Under the pieces are notes generated by a model. The model was given only the letters and a program-made list of their open reading frames with translations, was not told the origin of the DNA and made no database searches. 64,000 nt of DNA from Paenibacillus sp. D2_2 (GTDB lineage Bacteria > Bacillota > Bacilli > Paenibacillales > Paenibacillaceae). How positions within the stretch are numbered: position 1 is the first letter of the stretch; the number at the start of each line of letters is the position of its first letter. The position numbers and the translations under genes are program-made. The stretch is taken from contig NZ_CP133605.1 in assembly GCF_031199965.1 (NCBI RefSeq), positions 3,132,501 to 3,196,500 on the forward strand, written 5' to 3'. Below are positions 20,789-31,203 of the stretch, one piece after another.

Positions 20789-22263
20789 TTAAGATTGAAT
20801 CACAATCTCTCCAGTCGCTTTGTTCCATTTCAAATCGATACCCAGACCTTCACAGATGATTTCTAGCGGAAACAACGTCGAGTTGGCCAAGTAAAGAATT
20901 TGCCCAGGACTCTTTGATTTCTTGCCATTGAAGTACACTTCATTCGGCTTGCCTTGAAGTATTGAAACGGTCCGTTCCCCATAAGTGAAGCTCCATTCCG
21001 TATTAGAACGGGGCACAGCCTTCGGATCGCTCGCCTTCACTTCTTTGCGTGAAATATTTACACCCATCGCTTTGAACACGCTGGTATAAGGCACGTACAA
21101 TTTATTATCTACCATAGCTGAGGTGGCATAGAAGTTTATGTCCTCTCCATTTACCTTCCAAGACAAGGCCTGTTGTACAGGAGTGATCATAAGCTCTGAT
21201 CCGTTCGAACCACTATTTTCTGTTCCACTGCCCGTTGCGAGTCCCACGTTATATTCACTGGACCAGGCCAAGAATTGTCCTTTTTTATTTAAAGCAAAGC
21301 CTGTTTGACCTGTCGTTCCCCAAATTGCAGAGATTCCAGTCAACCCTTTGACTTGAAATGGCTTAGCCTTGCTTCCAGAGTTATAGTTCCACTGCCAAAC
21401 CGTACCGTCTTGCTTAAGAGCATATAGACGGTTATAACCTGTCTGAATATCAGAAATTCCTTTTAACCCACTGACTACCGTGAATTTCTGACTCTTCTCA
21501 TTCAATTGAAGTACTGTTCCATCCTTACTAAGCAGGAAGATGTCTCGCCATGATATAGCAAATCGGGATACGTCCGCTTTGAGAAATTCTGGTGCTTTTA
21601 TCTCGTTTTCAGTCCGGTACCTCCCGTAGAAGTCATTATATATATACAGGGAGCTCAACTTGCCATTCTGATCCAGAAGCAGTGCTTTCGAGCCCATTAT
21701 TTGCACTTCTTTTATCCCCGTAACTCCTTTTAGAGGTACATACTTGATCTGCTTGATATAATCCGAGTCATAAAAAATATGCCACAATGTTGCCGTGCCA
21801 TCCTTATACACCGCGATTCCTGCGGAACCGTTCGTACTGATGCTTGCCACGCCGCTTAGACCTTCAAGCTTGGATGGAAGTTCTCTTTTTTGAAAAGGTA
21901 GTACAGGATCATCATTCACATATTCGGAATATCCCGTCCCCAGGCCCAGACCTCCCCCTCAGACGTCACAGCAAATGAAGTGTTCTGCGATGCCGCAACC
22001 TGAGTTACATGCCCAAGTCCAGCAATCTTCTTCGGTATATATTGATGAATGCTTGTACCATCCCCGAGCTGGCCGAATTTATTGTCTCCCCAGCTGGTAA
22101 CGGAACCATCGCTCCATGCTGCTACTCCAAATAAATCTCCACCAGCGGCGCTAACAACTTGAGCCGGAGAGTCCGCCTTCACTTCCAGGTTGTTCACCCC
22201 TAAACTACCGCCTACTAGAAGAACGATCACGAACCATTTTCCGAGTAATGCCCATCGATTCAT
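20789..22263 (-). CDS. Exported RCC1-repeat protein with copper-amine-oxidase-N domain, one frameshift
   Basis: About 490 codons. The first frame (22263 to about 21935) has a signal peptide and one clear RCC1 repeat (GDLFGVAAWSDGSVTSWGDN, GQLGDG). It stops after WAWGRD. The second frame continues from about 21940. A run of three G at 21933-21935 read as four gives WAWGRGYSEYVNDDPVLPF. Several weaker RCC1-like blades follow (LYALKQDGTVWQWNY; GFALNKKGQFLAWS). The last 110 residues resemble the copper amine oxidase N-terminal (stalk) domain common in Paenibacillus exoproteins (MVDNKLYVPYTSVFKAMG, LFPLEIICEGLG). Probably a cell-surface protein; ligand unknown. Confidence 0.75.
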
Positions 22264-22333
22264 TAAGCTACCTCCTACTCTATTTATGCGCTATCTAAAT
22301 TTATAATACCACATATTGGATATCAATAGTGTC

Positions 22334-22380
22334 AAAAGAGACAGGCTCCCGCTTCGTCTACAAGAAGGGAGTCTGTCTCT
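22334..22380 (-). terminator. Terminator hairpin after GH4 gene
   Basis: Long imperfect stem: AGAGACAGGCTCCC pairs with GGGAGTCTGTCTCT across a loop of about 16 nt. TTTT follows on the minus strand. It lies 69 nt past the GH4 stop and just upstream of the RCC1 gene. Confidence 0.7.
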
Positions 22381-22448
22381 CAACTATATTGGATGAACTT
22401 TTATGGTCCGGACAAGTCATCCGGTGCTGACACTAATTTGAACAACGA

Positions 22449-23746
22449 TCACTTAAAGTCCGGCAGCCAGCTACCGTGTGCTTCGATCAGATCGTCACAG
22501 AGCGAGACGATATCATCGATGGACAACTCGGCAGAGGTATGAGGGTCAAGCATCGCAGCATGATAAATATGTTCTTTGCGTCCTGTTACGGCTGCTTCAA
22601 TCGTCAACGATTGTGTATTGATATTCGTTCTGTTCAGGGCGGCCAGCTGTGGCGGTAGTGCTCCTACATAAGTTGGTGTAATGCCTGAGGCATCTACTAA
22701 GCATGGAACTTCCACACAAGCATCGGTCGGCAGATTCGTAATTAACCCATTGTTCATCACATTGCCGCCGATCTTGAATGGCTTGTTCGTCTCGATCGCT
22801 TCCATAATGTAAGAGGCATACTCATGGGTACGGACATGCTCTATGCTCTCGCTAGCAAACAGCTTCTCGCGCATTTCCTTCCAACCCTTAATCTGTTCAA
22901 TACAGCGACGCGGATACTCATCAAGCGGAATATTGAAGCGTTCGATCAACTCTGGATAATTACGCTTGATGAAGTAAGGATGATATTCGGCATTATGCTC
23001 AGACGACTCTGTTACATAATAGCCGAAACGCAACATCAACTCGAACCGCACCATATCATGATGCTTCTCCTTCTGTTTCTCCGCCGCCCGGCGCTTAATC
23101 TCGGGATACAAGTCTACCCCATCCTTCGTGACTTCAAGAAGCCAGGCCATATGATTAATTCCGGCAATTTTGGATTGAACCCCTTCAGAATCCATGCCTA
23201 ATGATTCAAGCAATCCTGGCACACAGACCTGTACGCTGTGGCACAGCCCTACAGTACGGATTCCGCCCACGGTATTCATCACATTCGTTAGTACCGCCAT
23301 CGGATTCGTATAGTTCAGGAACAATGCATCGGGACACACTTCTTGCATATCCCGCGCAAAATCAAGCATGACCGGAATCGTCCGCAAGTTGCGGAATATT
23401 CCCCGATTCCTAAGGTATCAGCAATCGTCTGACGCAAGCCATACTTCTTCGGAATTTCAAAATCTGTAATCGTACAAGGATCATAACCACCGACCTGAAT
23501 TGCATTAATTACAAATTTGGCGCCTTTAAGCGCTGCCTTCCTATCATGATACGCCTTGACTGTGCAGTTGCTTCCAAGAGTCTGCCTCATACTATTCAGT
23601 AATCTCTCAGAATCACTTAATCGCTCCTCATCTATGTCATACAAAGCCAACTCATAGCTTTGCAGAGCTTCCGTCAGCATGACATCGCCTAGCACATTTT
23701 TAGCAAAAACCGTACTACCTGCACCTAGAAAAGTTATTTTGGACAC
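22449..23746 (-). CDS. melA: GH4 family glycosidase, MelA-like alpha-galactosidase, one frameshift
   Basis: About 432 codons with GTG 23746 behind GGAGG. The two frames meet at a run of four G at 23401-23404; five G restore TLGIGGIFRNLRTIPVMLDFA, the conserved family segment. NAD-binding FLGAGSTVF lies at residues 5-13. Family motifs include NYTNPMA, GLCHSVQ (metal-binding Cys and His) and GINHMAW. GH4 enzymes use NAD and Mn2+ in a redox-elimination mechanism. MelA-type alpha-galactosidase is the best guess; alpha-glucosidase or a uronidase is possible. It is transcribed divergently from the AraC gene, which probably controls it. Confidence 0.85.
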
Positions 23747-23940
23747 TGATCATCGCCTCCATGTCATAATCTACTTTGAGTATAAGTGCAAGTAGAGGCC
23801 AGGAACATGGAGCAACCCATGATTCACATGTCATAATCCAATATGTATATTAGATTTCTTGCCAAATATCTTTATATTACCTGTTATAATGTAATATATA
23901 AATCTATCTTTTATAACTTCACTTCGGAGGAAATTGCTAC
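23747..23940. promoter_or_regulatory. Divergent promoter region with a 12-nt direct repeat
   Basis: CATGTCATAATC occurs at 23760-23771 and 23827-23838, 67 nt apart, between the GH4 and AraC starts. A plus-strand TATAAT lies at about 23885-23890, and GGAGG at 23926-23930 serves the AraC start. The direct repeats are plausible AraC-protein half-sites. Confidence 0.5.
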
Positions 23941-24768
23941 ATGTCTCGAATCAATGTCACGATTAATTCTGCGATGCCACCAGATCGGCTGGATCTTAAC
24001 CTGATCTTCTTCGGCAAAGAGGAGTGCCTGCCTAATCATTCCTGGGGACCAGGGGTACGCGACTCCTATATTCTCCATCATATTCATAGCGGATGCGGCG
24101 TATTTCGCAGCGGCAATCATAGTTATTCTTTATCCGCAGGCCAGGGTTTTCTAATTCATCCGAGTACTATCGTTCATTATCAAGCAGATAAGCTTGATCC
24201 ATGGACGTATTCCTGGGTTGCCTTCAACGGTCTTAGCGCTAAATCATTCATGAGACGCGCCCAGCTTGAAGCGCCTCAACTCATCTATGATGCGCCTCAA
24301 AACCCTTATTTCGAAACCTTCTATGATGATCTGCTTGCTGTTCATGCCGAGCGAAGCAGCGATGTATTAAGCCAGAGCATTCTCTACCGCCTGATTGCCG
24401 AACTCATATCCTGCTCCGAGGCTTCTTCCGAACAGCCTAAGCCTTCTCCTTCCAGAGATGCTTATATCCAACAAGCAATTGGATTTATTGAGAGCAACTA
24501 CAGCCAGAAGATTACGATTCAGGACATTGCAACCTTTGTTGGACTTGACCGGACCTATCTGTCCAGCCTATTCAAAGCAAAATACGGCAGTTCGCTGCAG
24601 AACTTTCTCCTGGAGTACCGTATGAATCGTGCAACTGAATTGCTAGCTAATCCGGAGCTGTCCATCAGCGATATATCGCGTTCTGTCGGATATCCTGACC
24701 CTTTCTTATTCTCTAAGATGTTCAAGAAGGTCATCGGACAATCTCCTAAATATTTTCGTGGGAACTAG
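23941..24768 (+). CDS. AraC family transcriptional regulator
   Basis: An intact gene of 275 codons with ATG behind GGAGG. The N-terminal cupin-like arm (about residues 20-90; GPGVRDSYILHHIHSG, GQGFLIHPSTIVHYQ) binds a sugar in related proteins such as MsmR and AraC. The C-terminal 100 residues contain two helix-turn-helix units: ITIQDIATFVGLDRTYLSSLFK and SISDISRSVGYPDPFLFSKMFKK. It is divergent from the GH4 gene. Its stop overlaps the convergent UvrC-like gene by 23 nt. Confidence 0.9.
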   Translation: MSRINVTINSAMPPDRLDLNLIFFGKEECLPNHSWGPGVRDSYILHHIHSGCGVFRSGNHSYSLSAGQGFLIHPSTIVHYQADKLDPWTYSWVAFNGLSAKSFMRRAQLEAPQLIYDAPQNPYFETFYDDLLAVHAERSSDVLSQSILYRLIAELISCSEASSEQPKPSPSRDAYIQQAIGFIESNYSQKITIQDIATFVGLDRTYLSSLFKAKYGSSLQNFLLEYRMNRATELLANPELSISDISRSVGYPDPFLFSKMFKKVIGQSPKYFRGN

Positions 24769-25855
24769 GCAACAGGAAGCTATCCAACGCTTCGTTCAAC
24801 TCTTGCTGTCCCTTCTCTTTAAGCCAGGAGCTCTGAATATGAAGATGATGGCTTCCGCTTCCGTGCAAATAACTGTATATGATCTGAGCTTGATCAATTT
24901 CTTCTCGACCTATTTGAACTGGAGCATCATCAGAAGCTGAGTTAGGCTTAAAATAATGCAGTATCCTCGACCGAATCTCCGTAGCTAACCATGTCCTTTG
25001 TCCATCTGCTGGCAGAGGATATTTTTCACTGAATAGAATCTGATTGCGTCTAATTAGGAAAAGCTTGATCATAGTATCATCAACATATTCATAGACAACG
25101 ATGCTTAAATTCTGTTCTGAGAACTCGATCACCTTTCTTTTTCTCAGCAGGAAGTTCACAGCCTCTATATGATCTCTCCACTTCGCAGCCTCTTCAAACT
25201 CAAATCGCTCTGCGGCCTCCAGCATACTCTGTTCCATCTCATGTAGAAGGGCCAATCCAGTTCCTTGTAGCAAACTGACGATACGATCCATGATTCGCTC
25301 ATACTCCTGCACAGCACTCCCTCCGAGACATACTCCATTACATAGTCCGAGAGAATGGTTCAAGCATGCCCGCCCTGCCAACGGCTGACTGCAAGCAATG
25401 TGGTAGCACTCCTCGATGCTCTGTATAGCCCGTTCTACCGCATGCTTATTTGCCGTATAAGGGCCGAAATACAAACCCTCTCTATCAGCTCCTAGGGTAT
25501 CAGTCACTTCCATGCGCCGTAAGCCAGCTTTGTTCCTAATGACTACATAAGTATAAGCGAGCGGATTCTTCATCTTCCTGTTGTACATTGGCTTCAGCTC
25601 TTGAATCAGTCTGCATTCCAGCATAAACGCTTCAAATTCAGTATCCGTATTGCGATATTCGAGTTCAGCGATATGGGCAACCAACTTAGCAATCTTCGGG
25701 GAATGAGATTTCGAATTATGAAAATACGACTGAACCCTTCGCTTCAATTGCTTGGCTTTGCCAACATATATGATAGAGCCGCGGGAATCTTTCATTAGAT
25801 ATACCCCCGGCGTTAAGGGTAGATTTCTAACCCGTTCTGCTACATGTGCATTCAA
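24746..25855 (-). CDS. Short UvrC-like GIY-YIG nuclease
   Basis: An intact gene of 369 codons with TTG 25855 behind GGAGGGG. The GIY-YIG domain fills residues 12-95: GVYL at 17-20, IIYVGKA at 29-35, R40, and an acidic EFEAFMLE segment with the likely metal-binding Glu. A cysteine cluster and a UVR-type coiled coil (HEMEQSMLEAAERFEFEEAAKWRD) follow at about 204-228. Full UvrC is about 600 residues, with an RNase H-like endonuclease domain and HhH motifs; these are absent here. E. coli Cho is a comparable one-incision protein but lacks UVR. It may make only the 3' incision in damaged DNA. The last 140 residues are unassigned. Confidence 0.8.
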   Translation of the reverse strand: MNAHVAERVRNLPLTPGVYLMKDSRGSIIYVGKAKQLKRRVQSYFHNSKSHSPKIAKLVAHIAELEYRNTDTEFEAFMLECRLIQELKPMYNRKMKNPLAYTYVVIRNKAGLRRMEVTDTLGADREGLYFGPYTANKHAVERAIQSIEECYHIACSQPLAGRACLNHSLGLCNGVCLGGSAVQEYERIMDRIVSLLQGTGLALLHEMEQSMLEAAERFEFEEAAKWRDHIEAVNFLLRKRKVIEFSEQNLSIVVYEYVDDTMIKLFLIRRNQILFSEKYPLPADGQRTWLATEIRSRILHYFKPNSASDDAPVQIGREEIDQAQIIYSYLHGSGSHHLHIQSSWLKEKGQQELNEALDSFLLPSSHENI

Positions 25856-26001
25856 TTCTAATCTCCCCTCCTAACCTTCCAGCTTCTTTTAGTTCGTAGT
25901 CAGTCTACTCTGACCTATTTTATTGCTTATGTAGTAATTCTACTATTTCAATCGTTATAGATTAAGAGGATATTATCGACAATATTGAAATAGAGGTAGT
26001 T

Positions 26002-26886
26002 ATGAGAAAAATTAGCCGCAAAATTGGGAACATCAACACGTTACTGGCTTTGATTATTTTATTACCGTGGATAATTGTTCTGGGAGCGTCCGGCTTGCCG
26101 CCAATCTATGCCTGGTTTCTGTTAAAGCTCGTTATGCCATTCATCGGCTCTGCGGGCATGCTGGTCAGTCTTGTCATGATTGCAATCACTTTGTCTAAAA
26201 GAAAACAAGTAGCTGGCCGAATAATTACTTTTGCCTTATGTACGGTTATGGCGCTACACCTGCTCCTAACTTTGAATATTATCCCAATGCCATATCCCGC
26301 TCAGGTCGACAGGACTAAACCTGCCGTTACTGTCGCATGGCCCCTCGCCGGGCCAACGGTAGTCGGTTGGGGTGGCAATTCAACCCATACTAATCTCCCA
26401 CACGTTATATGGCCTTCTGAGCGCTGGGCGTATGATTTACTGATGGAGCCTTACAGCACAGGCAGTAGAAATTTTGAGGATTACGGGATTTGGAATCAAG
26501 AAGTGCTTGCACCTGTATCCGGTACGGTAATCGCCGCATATGACGCGGAGCCGGATATTGTGCCTGGTTCGGAAGATATCCTATCTATGGAAGGCAATCA
26601 TGTGTACTTAAAAATTGATGAGACAGGAACCTATTTATTGCTTAACCATCTTAGGCAGAATAGTGTCGCAGTACAGGTTGGGGACCATGTAGAGCCAGGC
26701 GATGTCCTGGGTCGAGTAGGCAATAGTGGGTCAAGCTCTGAGCCTCATCTACATATTCATCATCAACGGCAAAATCCGCTATCCACACCTCACCCCATAT
26801 TGGCGGAGGGACTACCGTTGTATTTTACAGGAATCGATTCCGAACCTATGCCTGAAAAAGGAGCTATCGTTCATCCGCTTCATTAG
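26002..26886 (+). CDS. Membrane-anchored M23 family peptidase
   Basis: An intact gene of 294 codons. Three hydrophobic segments lie at about residues 12-35, 36-67 and 70-95. The extracellular part carries an M23 (LytM) fold: RWAYDLL at 141-147 with the metal-ligand Asp, GTVIAAYD, YLLLNHLRQ at 211-219, GDHVEPGDVLGRVGNSGSSSEPHLHIH ending with the HxH pair near 249-253. The usual first His directly before the Asp motif is missing; H134 or H129 may replace it. Such enzymes cut peptidoglycan cross-bridges, though variants can be non-catalytic. Neighbours give no functional clue. Confidence 0.8.
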   Translation: MRKISRKIGNINTLLALIILLPWIIVLGASGLPPIYAWFLLKLVMPFIGSAGMLVSLVMIAITLSKRKQVAGRIITFALCTVMALHLLLTLNIIPMPYPAQVDRTKPAVTVAWPLAGPTVVGWGGNSTHTNLPHVIWPSERWAYDLLMEPYSTGSRNFEDYGIWNQEVLAPVSGTVIAAYDAEPDIVPGSEDILSMEGNHVYLKIDETGTYLLLNHLRQNSVAVQVGDHVEPGDVLGRVGNSGSSSEPHLHIHHQRQNPLSTPHPILAEGLPLYFTGIDSEPMPEKGAIVHPLH

Positions 26887-26912
26887 GAAAATAAATTATT
26901 GCTGAAATATAA

Positions 26913-26953
26913 AGACTCATATTCTCTGGCCTGCTGACCTTGAATATGAGTCT
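26913..26953. terminator. Bidirectional terminator hairpin
   Basis: Perfect 12-bp arms AGACTCATATTC and GAATATGAGTCT with a 17-nt loop lie between the convergent M23 and thioredoxin-like genes. Confidence 0.75.
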
Positions 26954-26965
26954 ATTACTCTAACA

Positions 26966-27301
26966 CTACGATGTATATAATTCATATAATCTGGCCAACT
27001 TCTCCTCCAAATCCGCAAAGCGGACGAATCGATCCTCTCTTAGATATTCCTTACCATCTACGAACAAGAGGAGAGTCGGCGCAGTAAAGATTGATAATCC
27101 TCCAGCTATCTCTTCCACTTCCAGGGCATTCACTTGTCCTAGCTCCATTTGGGGAAAATGATCCAATAACGATCGAAGCTTAGGTAATATAGCGTGACAC
27201 ACACTGCAATCCGGCCTTGATACATACAGGAAGCTTAGTCCATGCTCTTTGATAAAAGCTTCTACCTGAGCAAATGTGCTTAATTCCTTTGCTTTCTTCA
27301 T
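26966..27301 (-). CDS. Thioredoxin-like protein
   Basis: An intact gene of 111 codons. The thioredoxin fold is visible with a redox motif CSVC (about residues 32-35) after LSFLYVSRPD, and the conserved cis-proline stretch FTAPTLLLFVDGKE at about 73-86. There is no signal peptide, so it is cytoplasmic. It resembles the small YdbP/YtpP-type thioredoxins of Bacillus rather than TrxA (no WCGPC). Target unknown. Confidence 0.85.
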   Translation of the reverse strand: MKKAKELSTFAQVEAFIKEHGLSFLYVSRPDCSVCHAILPKLRSLLDHFPQMELGQVNALEVEEIAGGLSIFTAPTLLLFVDGKEYLREDRFVRFADLEEKLARLYELYTS

Positions 27302-27365
27302 GGTCTTCTTAATCTCCTTGTAAACGATGAACTGTGGCTAGCCTACTTATTATAATCCATTTGAT

Positions 27366-27402
27366 AAAAAAAGGCCCCCTTGCCCATTTAGGACAAGAAG
27401 GC
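27366..27402 (-). terminator. Intrinsic terminator after GH29 gene
   Basis: On the minus strand the stem GCCTTCTTGTCC / GGGCAAGGGGGC with a short loop is followed by seven T. It ends the fucosidase/transport operon. Confidence 0.8.
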
Positions 27403-27419
27403 TAACTGATACGATTGCT

Positions 27420-28682
27420 CTATTGCGAGCAAAATACAGCAAATTTACGAATGATCGGATTAGCAACAGACTCCGTGAGCCGTAGTCGGATTTTCTCCAC
27501 ATTTACTGGAGTCAATAAATCGATCTTCTTGTGGCCAATTGCGCTACCATTAACGATCTCTTTCCATTCTCCATCTGCATATACATCAATGGTATATTGA
27601 CGCACCCGCTCTCCGTACACGATATCTTCCATCAACTCGACGTGGTCAATGACCGCAGCCTCGGATAACTCCAATTCAAGCATCTCGCCACAGCCCTTGA
27701 TCTCTGCCAGAGGATGACTTAATCTACGACGAATCTCGTCTCCAAACTCCACCAGACGTTTCGCATCTACCTCAGGCAACAACCCGCGATTGTCCGGAGA
27801 TACATTAAGCAGCAGGGTCGCACCATGGCCCACAGAACGATAGTAAATATCCATCAGCTGTTCTAAGGTCAGTAACGATTGTTCATCATTCGGATGCCAG
27901 AACCAGTGATTCTTGCGGATCGGAACATCGCATTCTGCCGGTACCCAGTCCGGAGTCTCCGGCAGCCATTGCAAGGAAGCTTCACTGAACATACTACCTT
28001 TTGCTGTCTTTGCCGTATTCCAGCACGGATATGGGGCAAGACCGTCCTCATTACCTACCCAGCGTATTGTTGGAGCGCCCATATTGAAGATCATCGCTTC
28101 AGGCTGATGCTGCTTGACAAGGCCAATAATCCGCCGCCAGTCATATTCACGACCTTCAGAGCCGGCTCCATCGAACCAGATTTCCACCAGCGGCCCGTCA
28201 GCCGGTAAGCAATTCCTCCAATTGGCCGCAATAGAAATCATCGTACTTCTGAGGATCCGAATAACATGGCTCATGCCTGTCCCAAGGAGACACATAAATG
28301 CCGAAGCCGATCCCTTCCTCACGGCAAGCGTCAGCGCATTCTCTTACTACGTCTCCCTGTCCATTCTTCCACGGACTAGACACTACGGAATAATCGGTCG
28401 TCGAGGTTGGCCAGAGGCAAAACCCATCATGATGCTTCGCCGTAAGAACAAAATAGCGGAATCCCGCCTCTTCGCCGTTCTAACCCACTGCCGCACATCT
28501 AGTTCCTTCGGGTTGAAAAGTGCAGGCGAATCATTGCCTTCTCCCCATTCTTGATCACAGAAAGTATTCATTCCAAAATGACAGAACAACCCAAGCTCCT
28601 TATCCTGCCATGCTAATTGCGCTGGGCTCGGCAGAGCCATATAAATATCTGATTGCTGCATACTCACATCGTTATTCATCAT
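27420..28682 (-). CDS. GH29 alpha-L-fucosidase, two frameshifts
   Basis: About 421 codons from ATG 28682 (GAGGAAG upstream). Frame changes lie near 28466-28472, where one G restores AKEAGFRYFVLTAKHHDGF (family signature), and near 28198-28201, where removing one G restores TGYGPLVEIWFDGAG, which carries the expected nucleophile Asp of GH29. Other blocks are GLFCHFGMNTF and FGIYVSPWDRHEP. The C-terminal 110 residues are a beta-sandwich-like domain (LTPVNVEKIRLRLTES). No signal peptide, so it acts in the cytoplasm on imported oligosaccharides. It lies 11 nt downstream of the GH95 gene. Confidence 0.85.
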
Positions 28683-28693
28683 TATTCACTTCC

Positions 28694-31062
28694 TCATTTG
28701 ATTTCTGCTTTATTAAGTATGATTCGATAGATCTCTCCAGGCTCAGCAGCAAAAGTATATTGATATCCTAGCCCAGAGCTTAAGCTTGCCATAGTAACGG
28801 GAACCTGATGAGCATCGTTAATGACTAGGTGCTTCTCACTAAACAAAGTGCAGTCCCTTGCGGTTGACGAATATATCTCTGCAGCTTCCAATTCCCCATC
28901 CTGCCAGCGAATATTAATCACGAAGCCTCCCCTGGCTCGCAAGCCCTTAACTGAGCCGCTTGACCAGGCGGTCGGAAGAGCCGGAAGCAGGCGAATCTCA
29001 TCACCATGAGACTGCAACAACATCTCTTGAATCGCTGCAGCTCCACCAAAATTAGCATCAATTTGGAACGGAGGATGATCGCCGAACAGATTCGGATGTA
29101 CCGCCTTGACCAGCAGCTCGCGCAGACTGCCATGCGCCTTATCCCCCTCGCCAAGTCTGGCCCAGAAGTTAGCAATCCAAGCTTGACTCCACCCGGTATG
29201 TCCACCCCCATGTTGCAATCGTCTTTCTAGCGTTACTTTAGCAGCGGCTCCCAACTCGGGCATTCTATGCGGAATGATCTGTTCACCCGGATGAAGGGCA
29301 AATAGATGAGAGATGTGACGATGACCCGGTTCATGCTCTACATAGTCGACAGCCCATTCCATAATCTGACCATGACGGCCAATCTTAGGTTCAGGTAGCT
29401 GTGCACGGACGCCTACCCATTGCCCAACCAGTTCTTCATCCAATCCCAGCATCTCCGCCGCTTCAATACAAGCAGTGAATAACGCATAGATGATCTGCGA
29501 GTCCATAGAGGAGCCGGAGCATAAGGAGCCAACCTGTCCCTTCTCATTTACATAACTGTTCTCAGGGGATAGCGATGGTGAAGTAATGAAATAGCCATTC
29601 TCATCAAAGACCAAGAAATCAAGAAAGAATAGAGACGCTTCCTTTAACACCGGATAAGCCCGTTCGCACAGAAATGCTTCAGAAAGATTGTACCGGTAAT
29701 GCTCCCATAAATGCAGCGCCAGCCATGCCCCGCCCATTGGCCAAAAGATGGCAGGTGTCCAAGCACCGAACAAGCCGCTCTCCGCCCAAATATTCGAGCT
29801 AGAGTGAGCCGTAAATCCTCTTGCTCCATATAAGTCTGCCGCTGTCTTCTGTCCATTAATGACCAGTCGATCGATGAAGTCAAATAACGGTTCATGACAT
29901 TCCGGTAGATTACCCGTCTCGGCGATCCAATAGTTCATTTGTAGGTTAATGTTCAGATGATAGTCGCTCTCCCAAGGCGGCGTGAAGCTGTCATTCCATA
30001 TTCCTTGCAAATTCGCTGGTAAGCTGCCCGCTCTTGAGCTAGATATGAGTAAATAACGGCCGTATTGATAGAATAGCGCTTCAAGCTGTGGGTCCTCGCC
30101 CCCTAACCGATAAGACTGCAGCCGTTGAGAAGTAGATTGAAGATTCCCACATATCCACGGCTAGTACCTATGGGTTCTGCATTCACTTCTGCTTCTCCTG
30201 CTGTATCATCCGAATGAACTTCCAAGCTAACGCGATCAAATAACTTGCGGTGATCAGCCGTATGTGAATCAAGCAAAGTTGAATACGGATGTAATTTGGC
30301 TGCTTCCATCTGATTAAGCGCTTCTTGGCGCGGATCCTCACTGCGGAATGTAGTCTGAGCCGTGAGTAGCAAAATTACTGCATCGGCAGACTGAATATCT
30401 AGATAATTGCCAGGTTGCTCGGCACTCCCCTCCAGTTGCCTGAGCATTCAATACCGCTGCGTATTTAACGCCATCAGACCCACAAACCCCCTCCATCATT
30501 AAGGTATGCTCATTCTCCTGCAGCATGTCCCCATCAAAAGGTCGCCGGCTTAACCGTGCAGTTAAGCTTATAGCCCCTGGCTCTGATGCCGTGATTCGAA
30601 CAACTAATACTTGATGAACAGCACTTACGAAGATTTCCCTCTGGTAGCGGACTCCGTCCACTGCATAACTTAGCGAAGCGACTCCTGTGCTCAAATTCAA
30701 TCTCCTGCAGTAATCCTCCGCTTCCGATTTAACATGACCGAATTGAAGCAGTAGATCCCCCAGCGGCTGATAAGGTCCAAAATATTGTGGAACATTTGTG
30801 AAATGAAGGAGCATCTCCCTCTCCGCCTCTTGAACCTCGCCTCTACGAAGCAGATCTCGAATCTCGTCCAGTTTCATCCTACCCTGTGGATTATCACACT
30901 GCTTCGGACCCCGTACCAAATAGAATCTTCATTCAGCCCGATTCGCTCCGAGGACACGCCGCCAAATAACATCGCTCCAATCCTACCGTTGCCAACTGGG
31001 AATGCCTCTGTCCAGATCCGAGCAGGTTGCCTCTCAATAAGCTCGTTCATCAAGTTCGCCAT
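28694..31062 (-). CDS. GH95 alpha-L-fucosidase, three frameshifts
   Basis: About 790 codons, the usual length for GH95. ATG 31062 follows GGGAGT; an upstream TTG at 31122 has no ribosome site. Frame changes lie at four C at 30909-30912 (five restore [16 protein letters not shown]), four C at 30427-30430 (three restore [14 protein letters not shown]), and near 30141-30146 (one A restores a readable link into [13 protein letters not shown]). Family blocks include [32 protein letters not shown], the catalytic region with [12 protein letters not shown] and [19 protein letters not shown]95 cleaves alpha-1,2-L-fucose or alpha-L-galactose by inversion. No signal peptide is seen. Confidence 0.9.
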
Positions 31063-31119
31063 CGTTCTACTCCCATCCACTTCCAAATATTCTTCGTATT
31101 TTCGCTCATAAGTAGATAA

Positions 31120-31158
31120 CAAGGGCCGTCTCTCATAAGATCATTGAGACGGCCCTTG
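31120..31158 (-). terminator. Strong hairpin between SBP gene and GH95 gene
   Basis: Arms CAAGGGCCGTCTC and GAGACGGCCCTTG form a perfect 13-bp stem. A T run is lacking on the minus strand, so it may end or only attenuate transcription from the SBP gene into the fucosidases, or stabilise the mRNA. Confidence 0.6.
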
Positions 31159-31203
31159 CTTGTCAATTGCTAATCATTAATCTTCTGTCTATTTCAGCTC
31201 GTA

